The notes under the pieces are model-generated. The model had not been told where the DNA came from, did not search any database, and saw only the letters and a list, made by a program, of their open reading frames with translations. The translations under genes and the position numbers were made by a program. This document shows, piece after piece, positions 45,640 to 55,290 of a stretch of 64,000 bases of DNA. The stretch comes from Rhodospirillales bacterium (lineage in GTDB: Bacteria; Pseudomonadota; Alphaproteobacteria; ATCC43930; CGMCC-115725): NCBI GenBank assembly GCA_028288725.1, contig JAQGIC010000047.1:62001-126000 (forward strand), read 5' to 3'. Position 1 is the first letter of the stretch; each line of letters starts with the position of its first letter.

Positions 45640-45722
45640 GATGCGGCTCCGTTTCAGCCGGTGAAGCTCGATAATCCGAGCGTCCCACGAGCCGGGTGAG
45701 CGCTGCAACCCAGCCCTCACGT

Positions 45723-45748
45723 GGAACGCGCGCGTTCCCTCCTCCGTT
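45723..45748 (+). promoter_or_regulatory. EcfG-type promoter match upstream of infA
   Basis: GGAAC (45723-45727), a 17-nt spacer and CGTT (45745-45748), a perfect match. The -35 is the left half of a perfect 16-bp palindrome GGAACGCGCGCGTTCC (45723-45738). It is about 90 bp before infA and 85 bp upstream of the divergent small gene. Confidence 0.55.
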
Positions 45749-45840
45749 TTCAATCCGTTCTGTGATAAAACGCCGCGCGAAGCGGGCTGTGCAGGCACGG
45801 TGCCGCCGCTCACCCTAATGCAACCCAACTCAAGGTCGGT

Positions 45841-46059
45841 ATGGCGAAAGAAGATCTCATCGAGTTCTCGGGTACGGTCAGCGAACTGCTGCCCAATGCC
45901 ATGTTCCGCGTCAAGCTGGACAACAATCACGAGGTGCTGGCCCATACCTCGGGCAAGATGCGCAAGAATCGCATTCGTGTTCTGGCCGGCGATCGCGTCA
46001 ATGTCGAGATGACCCCCTACGACCTGTCCAAGGGTCGCATCACCTTCCGGTTCAAGTAA
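45841..46059 (+). CDS. infA: Translation initiation factor IF-1
   Basis: 72 residues, the full standard length, a single S1/OB-fold domain: [40 protein letters not shown] and [18 protein letters not shown] are canonical. IF-1 binds the ribosomal A site during initiation and is essential. It heads infA-maf-RNase E/G-yacG, a conserved alphaproteobacterial group. Confidence 0.98.
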   Translation: MAKEDLIEFSGTVSELLPNAMFRVKLDNNHEVLAHTSGKMRKNRIRVLAGDRVNVEMTPYDLSKGRITFRFK

Positions 46060-46084
46060 GTCGATCGGGCGTGCAGGTGCACGC

Positions 46085-46699
46085 ATGAGCGAAAACTCGA
46101 TCCCTTTCGGCGACGCGCCGCATCCTCGCCTGGTGCTCGCATCCGCGTCGCCGCGCCGCGTCGATCTCCTGACGCAGATCGGCTATCCGCCCGACCTGAT
46201 CGCCCCCGCCGACATCGACGAGACGCCGCTCAAGGACGAGACGCCGGCGCGCCATGCCGAACGCCTGGCCGTGGAGAAGGCGCGCAGAATCGCGGCGGAT
46301 CACCCGACGGATTTCGTGCTGGGCGCCGATACGGTCGTCGCCTGCGGCCGGCGCATCCTGCCCAAGGCGGAGGATCCGGCGACCGCGCGCAAGTGCCTGA
46401 CGCTGCTGTCCGGCCGGCGTCACCGCGTGTTCGGCAGCGTGGCGCTGATCGGGCCCGACGGCAAGCTGGCGCTGCGACGGGTGCAGAGCGCCGTCGCGTT
46501 CAAGCGTCTTAGCGACGCCGAGCTCGACTGGTATCTGGCGAGCGGCGAGTGGCACGGCAAGGCCGGTGGCTATGCCATCCAGGGCCTGGCCGCCCGCTTC
46601 GTGCGCGAGATCGTCGGCTCCTATTCCAACATCGTCGGATTGCCGTTGTTCGAGACGACGCAGCTTCTGATCGGCCGCGGCGTCCGGGCCGGGGCTTGA
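46085..46699 (+). CDS. maf: Maf-like nucleoside triphosphate pyrophosphatase
   Basis: 204 residues. The Maf signature LVLASASPRRVDLLTQIG is at the N-terminus, with the conserved acidic motif VLGADTVVACGRRILPK and the YAIQGLAARFVREIVGSYSN segment. Family members hydrolyse modified or non-canonical nucleotides (dTTP/UTP- or m7GTP-type). It lies 25 bp after infA and ends one base before the RNase gene. Confidence 0.93.
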   Translation: MSENSIPFGDAPHPRLVLASASPRRVDLLTQIGYPPDLIAPADIDETPLKDETPARHAERLAVEKARRIAADHPTDFVLGADTVVACGRRILPKAEDPATARKCLTLLSGRRHRVFGSVALIGPDGKLALRRVQSAVAFKRLSDAELDWYLASGEWHGKAGGYAIQGLAARFVREIVGSYSNIVGLPLFETTQLLIGRGVRAGA

Positions 46700-46700
46700 G

Positions 46701-48077
46701 ATGGGCGCCCTGCGCCGCTTGATCGTCGAGCGCCGCCCGGGCGAGGCGCGCGCCATCCTGCTCGAAGACGAATTTCCGGTCGAACTGCGCATCGAGCGCG
46801 ATGCCGACGGCAGCCTTGTCGGCGCGCTGTTCTGGGGGCGCATCGTCCGCGTCGTGCCGACATTGCCGGGCTCCTTCGTCGAGCTGGGCCTCGACCGCCC
46901 GGCCTTTCTGCCCGGCGACAAGCTGCCCGGTGGGGCGGCCCCCGTCGAAGGAGCGCCGCTGATCGTCCAGGTCACCAAGGATGCGCGGGAGGACAAGGCG
47001 CCGGAAATCACCGCCGCGCCCTCGATGCCCGGCCGTCTGGCGGTCTGGACGCCGGCGCGCGCCGGTATTTCCGTCTCCCGCCAGATCGCACCGGCCGAAC
47101 GGGCTAGGCTCTCGACGCTGCTGGGCGAATTGGTTGCGCCGGGCGAGGGCATCGTCGTGCGCAGCCACGCGGTGGGTGCCAGGCGCGAGGAACTGGCGGC
47201 CGACATCGACCGGCTGCGCGCCGAACATGCGGCAATGATGGCCGCCGTGGCGGGCACGAAGCCACCGAAGCGGCTCGACATGGCGCCGGGGCCGGTCGAA
47301 CGCATCCTGGCCGGCCTCGACGCGACCCGGCTCGACGAGATCATCCTGGACGACCGCAACGCCTTCGCCGCCCTCAAGCATGAGTTCGGCGACCGGCTGG
47401 TGCTGGAGGCGGCCGGCGCGTTCGAGCGTCATGGCCTGGCCGACGTGTTCGAGGACGCTCTGGCGCCGCGGCTGCTGCTGCCGGGCGGCGGCGAGGTTGT
47501 GATCGAGAGCGGTCTCGCCGGCACCATGATCGACGTCAACATGGGCGGCGCCACCAGCGGGCGCGGCAAGGCGGCGGACGCGGTGCGCCGGCTCAATCTG
47601 GAAGCGGCGGCCGCGATCGCCCGGGCGCTGCGCCTGCGCAACATCGCCGGTGCCATCCTCATCGATTTCGTCACCATGCAGAACCGCGACCATCGTCGCG
47701 AGGTCGAGGGCGCCGTGGCCGCCGCCGCGGCGGGCGATCCCATGAGCTTGGAAATTCACGGCTGGACCCGGCTCGGCCATCTGGAAGCGACGCGACGGCG
47801 CTCGCTCGCTTCGCTGGCCGATCTGATGCTGGCCCCGGCCGGCGCGCGCCGGGCCAAGTCCGCGCGGACCGTGGCGCTCGAGCTGCTCGCAGCCCTGGCA
47901 TCGACAGCCTATGCCCCGGGCCGGATCGAGCTTACCCTGCACCCGACGGTCGCGGCCGAGCTCAAGGGTCCGCTCGCCAAGGCGCTGGAGACGGCGGCGC
48001 TGGGCGCCGGCCGGCCGATCGCCCTCAAGCTCGACGGGACGCGAGACCCCGAAAGCTTCGAGATCGCCTCCGTTTGA
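46701..48077 (+). CDS. Ribonuclease E/G family protein (short)
   Basis: 458 residues. It matches the RNase E/G catalytic core: the S1-like N-terminal part (about 30-90), then the DNase I-like subdomain with the metal-binding aspartates in MIDVNMGG and AILIDFVTMQ. It lacks the zinc-link cysteines (CPxCxG) and the long RNase E scaffold tail. Proteins of this kind sit next to maf and infA in Alphaproteobacteria in addition to a true RNase E elsewhere. It probably cleaves single-stranded RNA; whether it forms dimers without the zinc link is an open point. yacG follows 22 bp later. Confidence 0.88.
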   Translation: MGALRRLIVERRPGEARAILLEDEFPVELRIERDADGSLVGALFWGRIVRVVPTLPGSFVELGLDRPAFLPGDKLPGGAAPVEGAPLIVQVTKDAREDKAPEITAAPSMPGRLAVWTPARAGISVSRQIAPAERARLSTLLGELVAPGEGIVVRSHAVGARREELAADIDRLRAEHAAMMAAVAGTKPPKRLDMAPGPVERILAGLDATRLDEIILDDRNAFAALKHEFGDRLVLEAAGAFERHGLADVFEDALAPRLLLPGGGEVVIESGLAGTMIDVNMGGATSGRGKAADAVRRLNLEAAAAIARALRLRNIAGAILIDFVTMQNRDHRREVEGAVAAAAAGDPMSLEIHGWTRLGHLEATRRRSLASLADLMLAPAGARRAKSARTVALELLAALASTAYAPGRIELTLHPTVAAELKGPLAKALETAALGAGRPIALKLDGTRDPESFEIASV

Positions 48078-48099
48078 TCAGACCGTGAGAGACTGCCAG

Positions 48100-48279
48100 A
48101 TGAACGCTGCCGCCAAGCCCTGTCCGATCTGCGGCGAGCCGCCGGACGTGGTGTTCAATCCGTTCTGTTCCAAGCGCTGCAAGCATATCGATCTGCACCG
48201 CTGGTTCGGCGAGACCTACCGGGTCGAAACCCAGGATTCGCCCGACGACATGACCGGGCTGCCGGAAGACGAGGAATAG
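48100..48279 (+). CDS. yacG: DNA gyrase inhibitor YacG (zinc-binding)
   Basis: 59 residues. It has the four-Cys zinc site CPICGEP and FNPFCSKRCKHIDLHRW of YacG, which binds GyrB and blocks gyrase in E. coli. An acidic tail follows (DSPDDMTGLPEDEE). It begins 22 bp after the RNase gene and is the last gene of the infA group. The roughly 240 bp after it show no gene I can support. Confidence 0.93.
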   Translation: MNAAAKPCPICGEPPDVVFNPFCSKRCKHIDLHRWFGETYRVETQDSPDDMTGLPEDEE

Positions 48280-48517
48280 CGGACGGCCACCGCGGCCTGC
48301 TTCGCCCTTGAGTCCCGCCTCCGCCGTAAGCGGACACGACGAGGTCGAGCGGCGCGGCACATACGACGGCTTTGCCTGCAAGGTCCCGAAACAGGTAGAT
48401 GAAATCCTTCCCTACGGCGGCGATCGGGCATCGCCTTCATCCCTTCCGCCAGCGTTGCCATCGGACACTCCACGGGCTCGTTGAAATCTGCCGGCAGCAT
48501 ATGCCAGAGGTTTGCCC

Positions 48518-49123
48518 TCAGGGCGTCTTCTGCACCGGCGGCAGGGTGCCCGGCTTGGCGCCGCCGCGCTTGATCGCCCAATCGATCAGGGCCAGCGCAT
48601 CCGAGCCCGACCAGTCGGCGCCGCCTTCGAACCGGCCGATCTCGTTGCCATCCCGGTCGAGCAGCACGGTGGTCGGCAGGCCACGGACCCTGAGCGCGCG
48701 GCCGACGGCGCTTTCGGCGTCGGTATAGCGGGGCAGGGCAGTGAGGTTGTTCTTTTCGAAGAACGGATCGACCACCTTGCGCCCCGTGCGGTCCTCGGAA
48801 ATGGTCACCACGTCGAAATCGGCGCCGCCGCGCGTCTGCTTCAGCGCCTCCAGCGAGGGCATTTCCTTGACGCAAGGGGCGCACCAGGTGGCCCATAGAT
48901 TGACCAGGGTGACCTTGCCTTTGAAATCCTTGAAGCCCAGGGTCGCGTTGTCGCCATCGGAAAAGGCGACGTCGGGCGCTGGTGCCGGCGGAGTCTGGAG
49001 GATAAACTCGTGCATCGCACCGGCGAGCGGGGGTGCCTCGCCCTTGTCGGCGAGCGCCGTCGCCACGGCCCCGCCGGTGACGAGCAACAGCGTGAATACG
49101 AACAGCTTGACCTTGAGCCTCAT
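48518..49123 (-). CDS. TlpA-type membrane-anchored thioredoxin
   Basis: 201 residues. A single N-terminal signal-anchor (KLFVFTLLLVTGGAVATALA) is followed by a periplasmic thioredoxin fold: LVNLWATWCAPCVKEMPSLE with the active site WCAPC, and the cis-Pro in RGLPTTVLLDRDG. The family reduces periplasmic disulfides, for instance in cytochrome c maturation. It is divergent from argH, 37 bp apart, the usual arrangement in several Alphaproteobacteria. Confidence 0.9.
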   Translation of the reverse strand: MRLKVKLFVFTLLLVTGGAVATALADKGEAPPLAGAMHEFILQTPPAPAPDVAFSDGDNATLGFKDFKGKVTLVNLWATWCAPCVKEMPSLEALKQTRGGADFDVVTISEDRTGRKVVDPFFEKNNLTALPRYTDAESAVGRALRVRGLPTTVLLDRDGNEIGRFEGGADWSGSDALALIDWAIKRGGAKPGTLPPVQKTP

Positions 49124-49159
49124 GACTTCGTGCCTAGCGATTTTCCGGGAGAGTGAATT

Positions 49160-50614
49160 TTGACCAAGGCGGATATGGCCCGCGATGCGGCGGCGGATCA
49201 AGCCCCGGCTGCAGCGCAGGGCACGGTGACAAAGGCCGCCAACGAGATGTGGGGCGGCCGGTTCGCCGCCGGCCCGGCCGCGGTCATGGCCAAGATCAAC
49301 CAATCGATCAGCTTCGACAAGCGGCTCTATGCCCAGGATATCCGCGCCTCCCAGGCCCATGCCGCCATGCTGGTCAAACAGGGCATCATCGGGCCGGACG
49401 ACGGTGCAGCGATTGGCCGCGGCCTCGCCCAAGTTCTGGCCGAGATCGAGGCCGGCGATTTTCAGTTCGACGAGGCGCTCGAAGACATCCACATGAATGT
49501 CGAGGCGCGCCTGGCGCAGCTGATCGGCCCGGCGGCCGGCCGCCTGCACACCGGCCGCTCGCGCAACGACCAGGTCGCGACCGATTTCCGGCTGTGGGTG
49601 CGCGACGCGATCGACCGGCACGACCGTCAGCTCCAGGCGCTGCAGGCGGCGCTGATCGCCCAGGCCGAACAGCATGCCGGTACGGTGCTGCCGGGCTTCA
49701 CCCATCTGCAGGTCGCCCAGCCGGTGACCTTCGGCCATCATCTTTTGGCCTATGTCGAGATGCTGGGGCGCGACCGCGGCCGGTTCGCCGATTGCCGCAA
49801 GCGCCTGAACGAGAATTCGCTGGGCTCGGCGGCGCTGGCCGGGACGTCCTTTCCGATCGACCGGCATGCCACCTCGGCGGCGCTGGGCTTCGATCGGCCG
49901 ATGGCCAACTCGCTCGACGGCGTGTCCGACCGGGATTTCGCCATCGAGTTCATGGCGGCCGCCTCGATCCTGTCGATGCATCTGTCGCGGCTCGCCGAGG
50001 AACTGGTGATCTGGACGACCGACGCATTCAAGTTCGTGTCGTTGAGCGACGCCTTCACCACCGGCAGCTCGATCATGCCGCAGAAGCGCAATCCGGACGC
50101 GGCCGAGCTGGTCCGCGCCAAATCGGGCCGGGTGATCGGCGCGCTGGTGGGATTGCTGGTCATGATGAAGGGCCTGCCGCTCGCCTATGGCAAGGACATG
50201 CAGGAGGACAAGGAGCCGACGTTCGAGGTCTCCGAAACCATCGACCTGTGCCTGGCCGCGATGACCGGCATGATCGCCGATCTCAAGGTCAACGCCGCGG
50301 CGATGCGGGCCGGCACGGCGCGCGGCTTCATCACCGCGACCGATCTGGCCGACTGGCTGGTCCGCCGTCTGGGCCTGCCGTTCCGCCAAGCCCACCACAT
50401 CACCGGCTCGATCGTGAAGCTGGCCGAGGATCGCGGCTGCGGGCTGGAGGATCTGTCGCTGGCCGACATGCAGGCGATCGAGGGCGGCATCACCGACGAG
50501 GTGTTTTCGGTCCTGTCGGTCGATAGCGCGGTCGAAAGCCGTACCAGCTTCGGCGGCACCGCGCCGGCCCAGGTCACCGCCCAGGTCAAATCGGCGAAGG
50601 AGCGCTTTCTATGA
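49160..50614 (+). CDS. argH: Argininosuccinate lyase
   Basis: 484 residues. It cleaves argininosuccinate into arginine and fumarate. Motifs: [37 protein letters not shown] and the fumarase-superfamily signature [15 protein letters not shown] took the TTG at 49160 because a GGGAGAG ribosome site lies 7 nt before it; an ATG five codons later is an alternative. The end overlaps the lipoprotein start by ATGA. Confidence 0.97.
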   Translation: MTKADMARDAAADQAPAAAQGTVTKAANEMWGGRFAAGPAAVMAKINQSISFDKRLYAQDIRASQAHAAMLVKQGIIGPDDGAAIGRGLAQVLAEIEAGDFQFDEALEDIHMNVEARLAQLIGPAAGRLHTGRSRNDQVATDFRLWVRDAIDRHDRQLQALQAALIAQAEQHAGTVLPGFTHLQVAQPVTFGHHLLAYVEMLGRDRGRFADCRKRLNENSLGSAALAGTSFPIDRHATSAALGFDRPMANSLDGVSDRDFAIEFMAAASILSMHLSRLAEELVIWTTDAFKFVSLSDAFTTGSSIMPQKRNPDAAELVRAKSGRVIGALVGLLVMMKGLPLAYGKDMQEDKEPTFEVSETIDLCLAAMTGMIADLKVNAAAMRAGTARGFITATDLADWLVRRLGLPFRQAHHITGSIVKLAEDRGCGLEDLSLADMQAIEGGITDEVFSVLSVDSAVESRTSFGGTAPAQVTAQVKSAKERFL

Positions 50615-50895
50615 ACGGCCGCCTCAATCGCGTCACTCTCGTCGTGATGCTGGCGCTCAGCCTTGCCGCCTGCGGCAAGAAGGGCGCGCCGGCGGCGCCC
50701 AAGGATCAGCCGAACGTCTATCCGCGCGCCTATCCGAACGATCCGACCCAGCCGGCGACGACGCCGGATCCATCCGCCTTTCCGTCCCACGACGATCTTC
50801 GACGGGTTTATCCGAACGATCCGACCAGGCCGATAACGACGCCGGACCCGTCGGCCTTCCCGTCCAACGATACCTCGACGCGGAGCCCCGAATAA
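50611..50895 (+). CDS. Small lipoprotein (LptM/YifL-like) with duplicated segment
   Basis: 94 residues. The lipobox LSLAAC places the lipidated Cys at residue 21, followed by [11 protein letters not shown], the usual look of the short lipoprotein between argH and lysA in proteobacteria (LptM/YifL type, assisting LptD assembly in E. coli). After that the protein carries a direct duplication of about 22 residues, with YPNDPT(Q/R)P(A/I)[10 protein letters not shown] occurring twice. It overlaps argH by 4 bp and precedes lysA by 4 bp. Confidence 0.85.
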   Translation: MNGRLNRVTLVVMLALSLAACGKKGAPAAPKDQPNVYPRAYPNDPTQPATTPDPSAFPSHDDLRRVYPNDPTRPITTPDPSAFPSNDTSTRSPE

Positions 50896-50899
50896 CGTC

Positions 50900-52165
50900 A
50901 TGCCCGAAGTTTTCACCTATCAGCACGGTTCGCTCCATGCCGAGGCGGTCGATCTGGCCCTGATCGCGGCCGAGGTCGGTACGCCGTTCTATTGCTATTC
51001 GAGCGCGGCCATCACCGAACGCTACCGCCGCTTCGCGGCGGCGGTGGCGCCGCTCGGTGGCCGGATCTGCTATGCGGTCAAGGCCAACTCGAACCAAGCC
51101 GTGCTGGCCACGCTGGCCCGGCTGGGCGCCGGCGCCGACGTGGTGTCGGAGGGCGAGGCCCGCCGCGCCGTCGCGGCCGGCATCCCGCCCGAGCGCATCG
51201 TGTTTTCCGGCGTCGGCAAGACCGAGGCGGAATTGGCATATACGCTCGACACCGGCATCGGCCAGGTCAATATCGAGAGCGAGCGCGATCTGGAACTGCT
51301 GAGCCGTTTGGCCGCCGCGCGCGGCAAGCGCATGCCGATCGCGATCCGGGTCAATCCGGACGTCGACGCGCTGACCCATGCCAAGATCTCGACCGGCAAG
51401 GCCGAAAACAAATTCGGCATCGACATCAACCAGGCGCCGCGCGTGTTCGCCCGGGCGGCGGACCTGCCCGGGGTCGAGCCGATGTCGGTGGCGCTGCATA
51501 TCGGCTCGCAACTGACCGATTTCGCGCCCTATGAACAGGCGTTCGGCCGGGTCGCCGAATTGGTCCGCAGCCTGCGGGCCGCCGGCATCGCCATCCGCCA
51601 TCTGGATCTGGGCGGCGGCATCGGCGTGCCCTATCACGGCGGGCCGGCACCGGACGTCGCCGCCTATGCCGAGATCGTGCGCCGCACCGTGGGCGATCTC
51701 GATTGCGCCCTGCTGTTTGAGCCGGGGCGCTATCTGGTGGCGGAAGCCGGCGTGCTGGTCGGCACGGTGATCGATGTCAAGCAGGGGGCGACCCGCCGCT
51801 TCGTCGTCGGCGATTTCGCCATGAACGACCTGATCCGCCCAACGCTGTACGAGGCCTATCATCCGGTCCTGCCGGTCGCGGAGCCCGTGCGGGGTGCGAC
51901 ATCTTCCATCGTGGATGTGGTCGGCCCGATCTGCGAGACTGGGGATTTCCTGGCGCGTGATCGGGCCTTGCCGCCGGTCGAGCCGGGCGATCTGCTGGCG
52001 GTGACCCATGCCGGCGCCTATGGAGCGGTCATGAGTTCGACCTACAACACGCGGCCGATGGTACCGGAAGTGCTGGTCAATGGCGCGGACTGGGCGGTCG
52101 TTCGCCCGCGGCCGAGCTATGAGGCCCTGATCGGCCTCGACCAAATCCCCGGCTGGCTCGCCTGA
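50900..52165 (+). CDS. lysA: Diaminopimelate decarboxylase
   Basis: 421 residues. It decarboxylates meso-diaminopimelate to lysine with PLP. Motifs: CYAVKANSNQAVLATLA with the PLP Lys, HIGSQLTDFAPYEQAF, LDLGGGIGVPY, LFEPGRYLVAEAGVLV, and the second-domain GPICETGDFLARDR with the active-site Cys and AGAYGAVMSSTYNTRP. It overlaps the following gene by one base (TGATG). Confidence 0.98.
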   Translation: MPEVFTYQHGSLHAEAVDLALIAAEVGTPFYCYSSAAITERYRRFAAAVAPLGGRICYAVKANSNQAVLATLARLGAGADVVSEGEARRAVAAGIPPERIVFSGVGKTEAELAYTLDTGIGQVNIESERDLELLSRLAAARGKRMPIAIRVNPDVDALTHAKISTGKAENKFGIDINQAPRVFARAADLPGVEPMSVALHIGSQLTDFAPYEQAFGRVAELVRSLRAAGIAIRHLDLGGGIGVPYHGGPAPDVAAYAEIVRRTVGDLDCALLFEPGRYLVAEAGVLVGTVIDVKQGATRRFVVGDFAMNDLIRPTLYEAYHPVLPVAEPVRGATSSIVDVVGPICETGDFLARDRALPPVEPGDLLAVTHAGAYGAVMSSTYNTRPMVPEVLVNGADWAVVRPRPSYEALIGLDQIPGWLA

Positions 52166-54639
52166 TGGCGACGGTCCCGGCATCGCCCCTGGTCCCCGCT
52201 CCGGCGGCGGTCGAGCGACGCCAGGACCATGGCTTCATCCATCTGCTCGCCTGGGCTTCGCTGGTCTGGGAGCGGGCCTGGCCGGCCTTCTGGCCGGTCA
52301 CGGCCGGGGTGTTGGGCTTCATCGTCGCAGCATTGTTCGATCTGCCCTCGCTGCTGCCGGGCTGGCTGCATCTGCTTCTGCTGCTGGGCTTCATCGGCGG
52401 CATCGGCTGGGCTTTCGCGCGGGCGCTGCGGGGAATGCGCCTGCCGGCGCCCGGGGCCACGAGCCGCCGGTTGGAACGGGACAGCGGCCTCATCCATCGT
52501 CCGCTCGCCACGCTGGTCGACAAGCCGGCCACCGGCGACGCGCTGGCGCTGGCGGTGTGGGAAATCCATCGGACCCGGGTTGCCGCCTCGATCCGCCATC
52601 TGCGCTTGAAATGGCCCGACGCGGGTCTGCTCGCGCGCGATCCGCGCGGGCTGCGCGTGGCGCTCCTGCTGCTGGCGATCATCGGCTGGATCGGCGCCGG
52701 TCCCGATGCCGGCGCGCGGCTCGGCCGGGCCTTCGTGCCCGCGTTCGACCGGGGCGGGGCCGCCGCCACGACCGGCCTCGATCTCTGGATCACGCCGCCC
52801 GAATATACCGGCCTGCCGCCGATCTATTTCGGTACGGACGCGACCCATCCGAGCGTGGCCGCCGACAAGCCGGTGCCGGTGCCGACCGGCTCGACCCTGC
52901 TGGTGCAGGTCCATGGCGGCCGACGCGTGCCGGACCTGACGATCGACCGCACGGCCACGCCGCTGGACGCCATCGCCGGCGGCGATTATAGCGCCACGAC
53001 CAAGCTGACCGATGGGCAGCATCTGACCGTCACCCAGGCCGGCACCGCGCTCGCCAAGCTCGATCTGGTCATCGTGCCGGATCTGCCGCCCAGCGCCGAA
53101 TTCGCCGCACCGCCGGCCGCGACCCCGTCGGCCGCCCTGCGGCTCGATTATCGCGCGACCGACGATTACGGCGTCACGGGAGTGCGCCTGGAAGTTCGCC
53201 GGGCCGAGGCGGAGGGTGACGCGCCGCTGCTGATCGATCTGCCGGCCGCCGGCAACGATCGCAAGGAATTGCGTGGCACGACGTATCAGGACCTGACCGC
53301 GCATCCCTGGGCCGGGCTGCCGGCCGAATTGCGGCTGATCGCGACCGATGCCACGGGCCAGACCGGCGCCTCCAAGCCGCTGCGCATCACCCTGCCCGAA
53401 CGCCAGTTCCACCACCCGGTGGCCAAGGCGATCATCGAGCAGCGCAAGCTGCTGGTGACCCTCCCGGATCAGGCCGACGTGGTGGCCGAGACGCTGAGCG
53501 ACCTGTCGATCCAGCCGAGCTTCTTCCGCAATGATTTCGCCGTGTTCATGGGCCTGCGCGCGGCCGTGCAGAATCTGGCGCGGCAGCCGGTTGGCGAGGA
53601 GCTGGCCGGCGTCGAGCAGCTGATGTGGGAAATCGCGCTCAAGATCGAGGACGGCAACGTGCCGGATGCGCAGAAGTCGCTGCGCGAGGCGCAGCAGGCC
53701 CTGCAGGACGCGCTGGCGCGCGACGCACCGGATGCCGAGATCCAGAAGCTGATGCGCGACCTGCGCCAGGCGATCCAGCGCTATCTGCAGGCGATGCTGG
53801 AGAATGCGCAGAAGGACGGCCAGGCGCGGAACGATCGGCCGTCCGATCCGTCGCGCACGCTGTCGCCGCAGGATATCGACCGGATGCTGAACCAGGCCGA
53901 ACAGATGGCCCGTTCCGGCTCCAAGGACGCCGCGCGCCAGGCGCTGGCGCAATTGCAGGATCTGCTGGAATCGCTCAAGGCCGCCAAGCCCGGCCGCGGG
54001 CAGGCCGGCAGTCCGGGCGACAAGGCGATGCGGCAGATGCAGGATCTGGCGCAGCAGCAGCAGCAATTGCTCGATCGGTCCTACCGGCAGAACCAGCGCA
54101 ACGCAGCGGGCCAGCCGGGCTCGCCCGGCAGGGATGGGCAGCGCGGCGCCGGCAAACAGCCGGGTGCCCCCGGCGATGGGAGCGATTTGGCCGGTGCGCA
54201 AGAGGGCCTGCGCCAGCAGCTCGATAAATTGCGGCAGCAGATGGGCCAGCAAGGCGGCCAGGCCGGCCAGTCGCTCGACCGGGCGGGAAAGGCCATGCGG
54301 GACGCAGTCGACGCGCTCAACCGCGGCCAAGGACAGGACGCGCTCGGCCGCCAGGGCGAGGCGCTCGATCAATTGCACGAGGCGGCGCGCGCCATGGCCG
54401 ACCAGATGCGCGACCAGGATGGCGACGAGGACGGTCCGCCGCAGAACGCCGATTCCGATCCGTTCGGCCGCGCGCCCTCCGGCCGCGGCGGCATCGATCG
54501 CGGCGACGTGCAGATCCCCGAACAGTCGGAAATGCAGAAAAGCCGTGAGATCCTGGACGAATTGCGCCGCCGCGCCGGCGAACGCGCCCGGCCGACCGAG
54601 GAACGGAACTACATCGATCGGCTGCTGCAGCGGTTTTAA
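52165..54639 (+). CDS. TIGR02302 family membrane protein
   Basis: 824 residues. Two or three transmembrane segments are in the first 175 residues (FWPVTAGVLGFIVAALFDL, LHLLLLLGFIGGIGWAF, VALLLLAIIGWIGAG). A large part outside the membrane follows: beta-rich until about 420, then helical and Gln-rich with coiled-coil character from about 430 (QQALQDALARDAPDAEIQKL; DLAQQQQQLLDRSYRQNQRN). It ends in a charged tail (RPTEERNYIDRLLQRF). The family is encoded directly after lysA in many Alphaproteobacteria and has no defined function; a role at the envelope or in division is inference. Confidence 0.88.
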   Translation: MATVPASPLVPAPAAVERRQDHGFIHLLAWASLVWERAWPAFWPVTAGVLGFIVAALFDLPSLLPGWLHLLLLLGFIGGIGWAFARALRGMRLPAPGATSRRLERDSGLIHRPLATLVDKPATGDALALAVWEIHRTRVAASIRHLRLKWPDAGLLARDPRGLRVALLLLAIIGWIGAGPDAGARLGRAFVPAFDRGGAAATTGLDLWITPPEYTGLPPIYFGTDATHPSVAADKPVPVPTGSTLLVQVHGGRRVPDLTIDRTATPLDAIAGGDYSATTKLTDGQHLTVTQAGTALAKLDLVIVPDLPPSAEFAAPPAATPSAALRLDYRATDDYGVTGVRLEVRRAEAEGDAPLLIDLPAAGNDRKELRGTTYQDLTAHPWAGLPAELRLIATDATGQTGASKPLRITLPERQFHHPVAKAIIEQRKLLVTLPDQADVVAETLSDLSIQPSFFRNDFAVFMGLRAAVQNLARQPVGEELAGVEQLMWEIALKIEDGNVPDAQKSLREAQQALQDALARDAPDAEIQKLMRDLRQAIQRYLQAMLENAQKDGQARNDRPSDPSRTLSPQDIDRMLNQAEQMARSGSKDAARQALAQLQDLLESLKAAKPGRGQAGSPGDKAMRQMQDLAQQQQQLLDRSYRQNQRNAAGQPGSPGRDGQRGAGKQPGAPGDGSDLAGAQEGLRQQLDKLRQQMGQQGGQAGQSLDRAGKAMRDAVDALNRGQGQDALGRQGEALDQLHEAARAMADQMRDQDGDEDGPPQNADSDPFGRAPSGRGGIDRGDVQIPEQSEMQKSREILDELRRRAGERARPTEERNYIDRLLQRF

Positions 54640-54750
54640 GGGCCGGCTACGGCGCCCCGAATCAGGCTGCCGATCGAAGTGGGGAGAACGCCGATGCCCC
54701 AGAACGCAAGAGTTTTTGCCCCGCGACAACCCGACCGCCGTTGCCGAAAA

Positions 54751-55290
54751 TCAACGGCGATCATCGACCCTTTCGAAGGTCATAGTGCTCATCAGCATGT
54801 GGATCTCGCCGACAGAGTTTGTCAGCGGCAGGATCAAATGGCGGTAGTAGGCCAGCGGTCGACCGAGCCAGTGCAACGTGCGCTCTGCTACGCTGACAAG
54901 GCCCTGATCGCGCACCGCGTCGAACTCTCGGCGCGCTTCACTCAGCAGCGGGCAGGGCATTTCTCCCAGCAGAGTCCCGCGAAGTTCGCCCAACATGTTC
55001 CGGCAGATCTCGGTGCCGGCGAGGCGCACGCGATAGTCCGTATGTTCAATACAGTCCCACAGGATAAGATGAGGCAGGGCATAGGCAAGATCGCAGGGAT
55101 CGATATCCGAGCGACGGGCAGCGCGATTCGATCCGCGGCGGGCATTCCAATAGGCCAGGACCCTCCGATGGGTCATCGGAAGCCGATCTTCGGGAACCTG
55201 GTCAGGCGCGACGGACAGGCTGAAAAGCGTGCGCTCCTCATCCAGGGAACTCGCCGCATCGATCCGCTCCATAATTGGTACTGTCTGCAT
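54751..55290 (-). CDS. PAS_5 domain protein
   Basis: 179 residues. The middle part fits the alphaproteobacterial PAS_5 family (PF07310): RRVLAYWNARRGSNRAARRS, DIDPCDLAYALPHLILWDCI, YRVRLAGTEICRNMLGELRG and YYRHLILPLTNSVGEIHMLM. These stand-alone PAS proteins have no effector domain; ligands are unknown. I placed the start at the ATG at 55290, after a GGGAG ribosome site; a GTG at 55299 is possible. A near-EcfG sequence lies upstream (GGAAC at 55396-55392) but with an 18-nt spacer. Confidence 0.8.
   Translation of the reverse strand: MQTVPIMERIDAASSLDEERTLFSLSVAPDQVPEDRLPMTHRRVLAYWNARRGSNRAARRSDIDPCDLAYALPHLILWDCIEHTDYRVRLAGTEICRNMLGELRGTLLGEMPCPLLSEARREFDAVRDQGLVSVAERTLHWLGRPLAYYRHLILPLTNSVGEIHMLMSTMTFERVDDRR

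Noticed and set aside
48280-48517. A tRNA or small gene after yacG, and an open minus-strand frame through it
   Set aside because: No cloverleaf can be formed and the frame overlaps yacG without a family or start.
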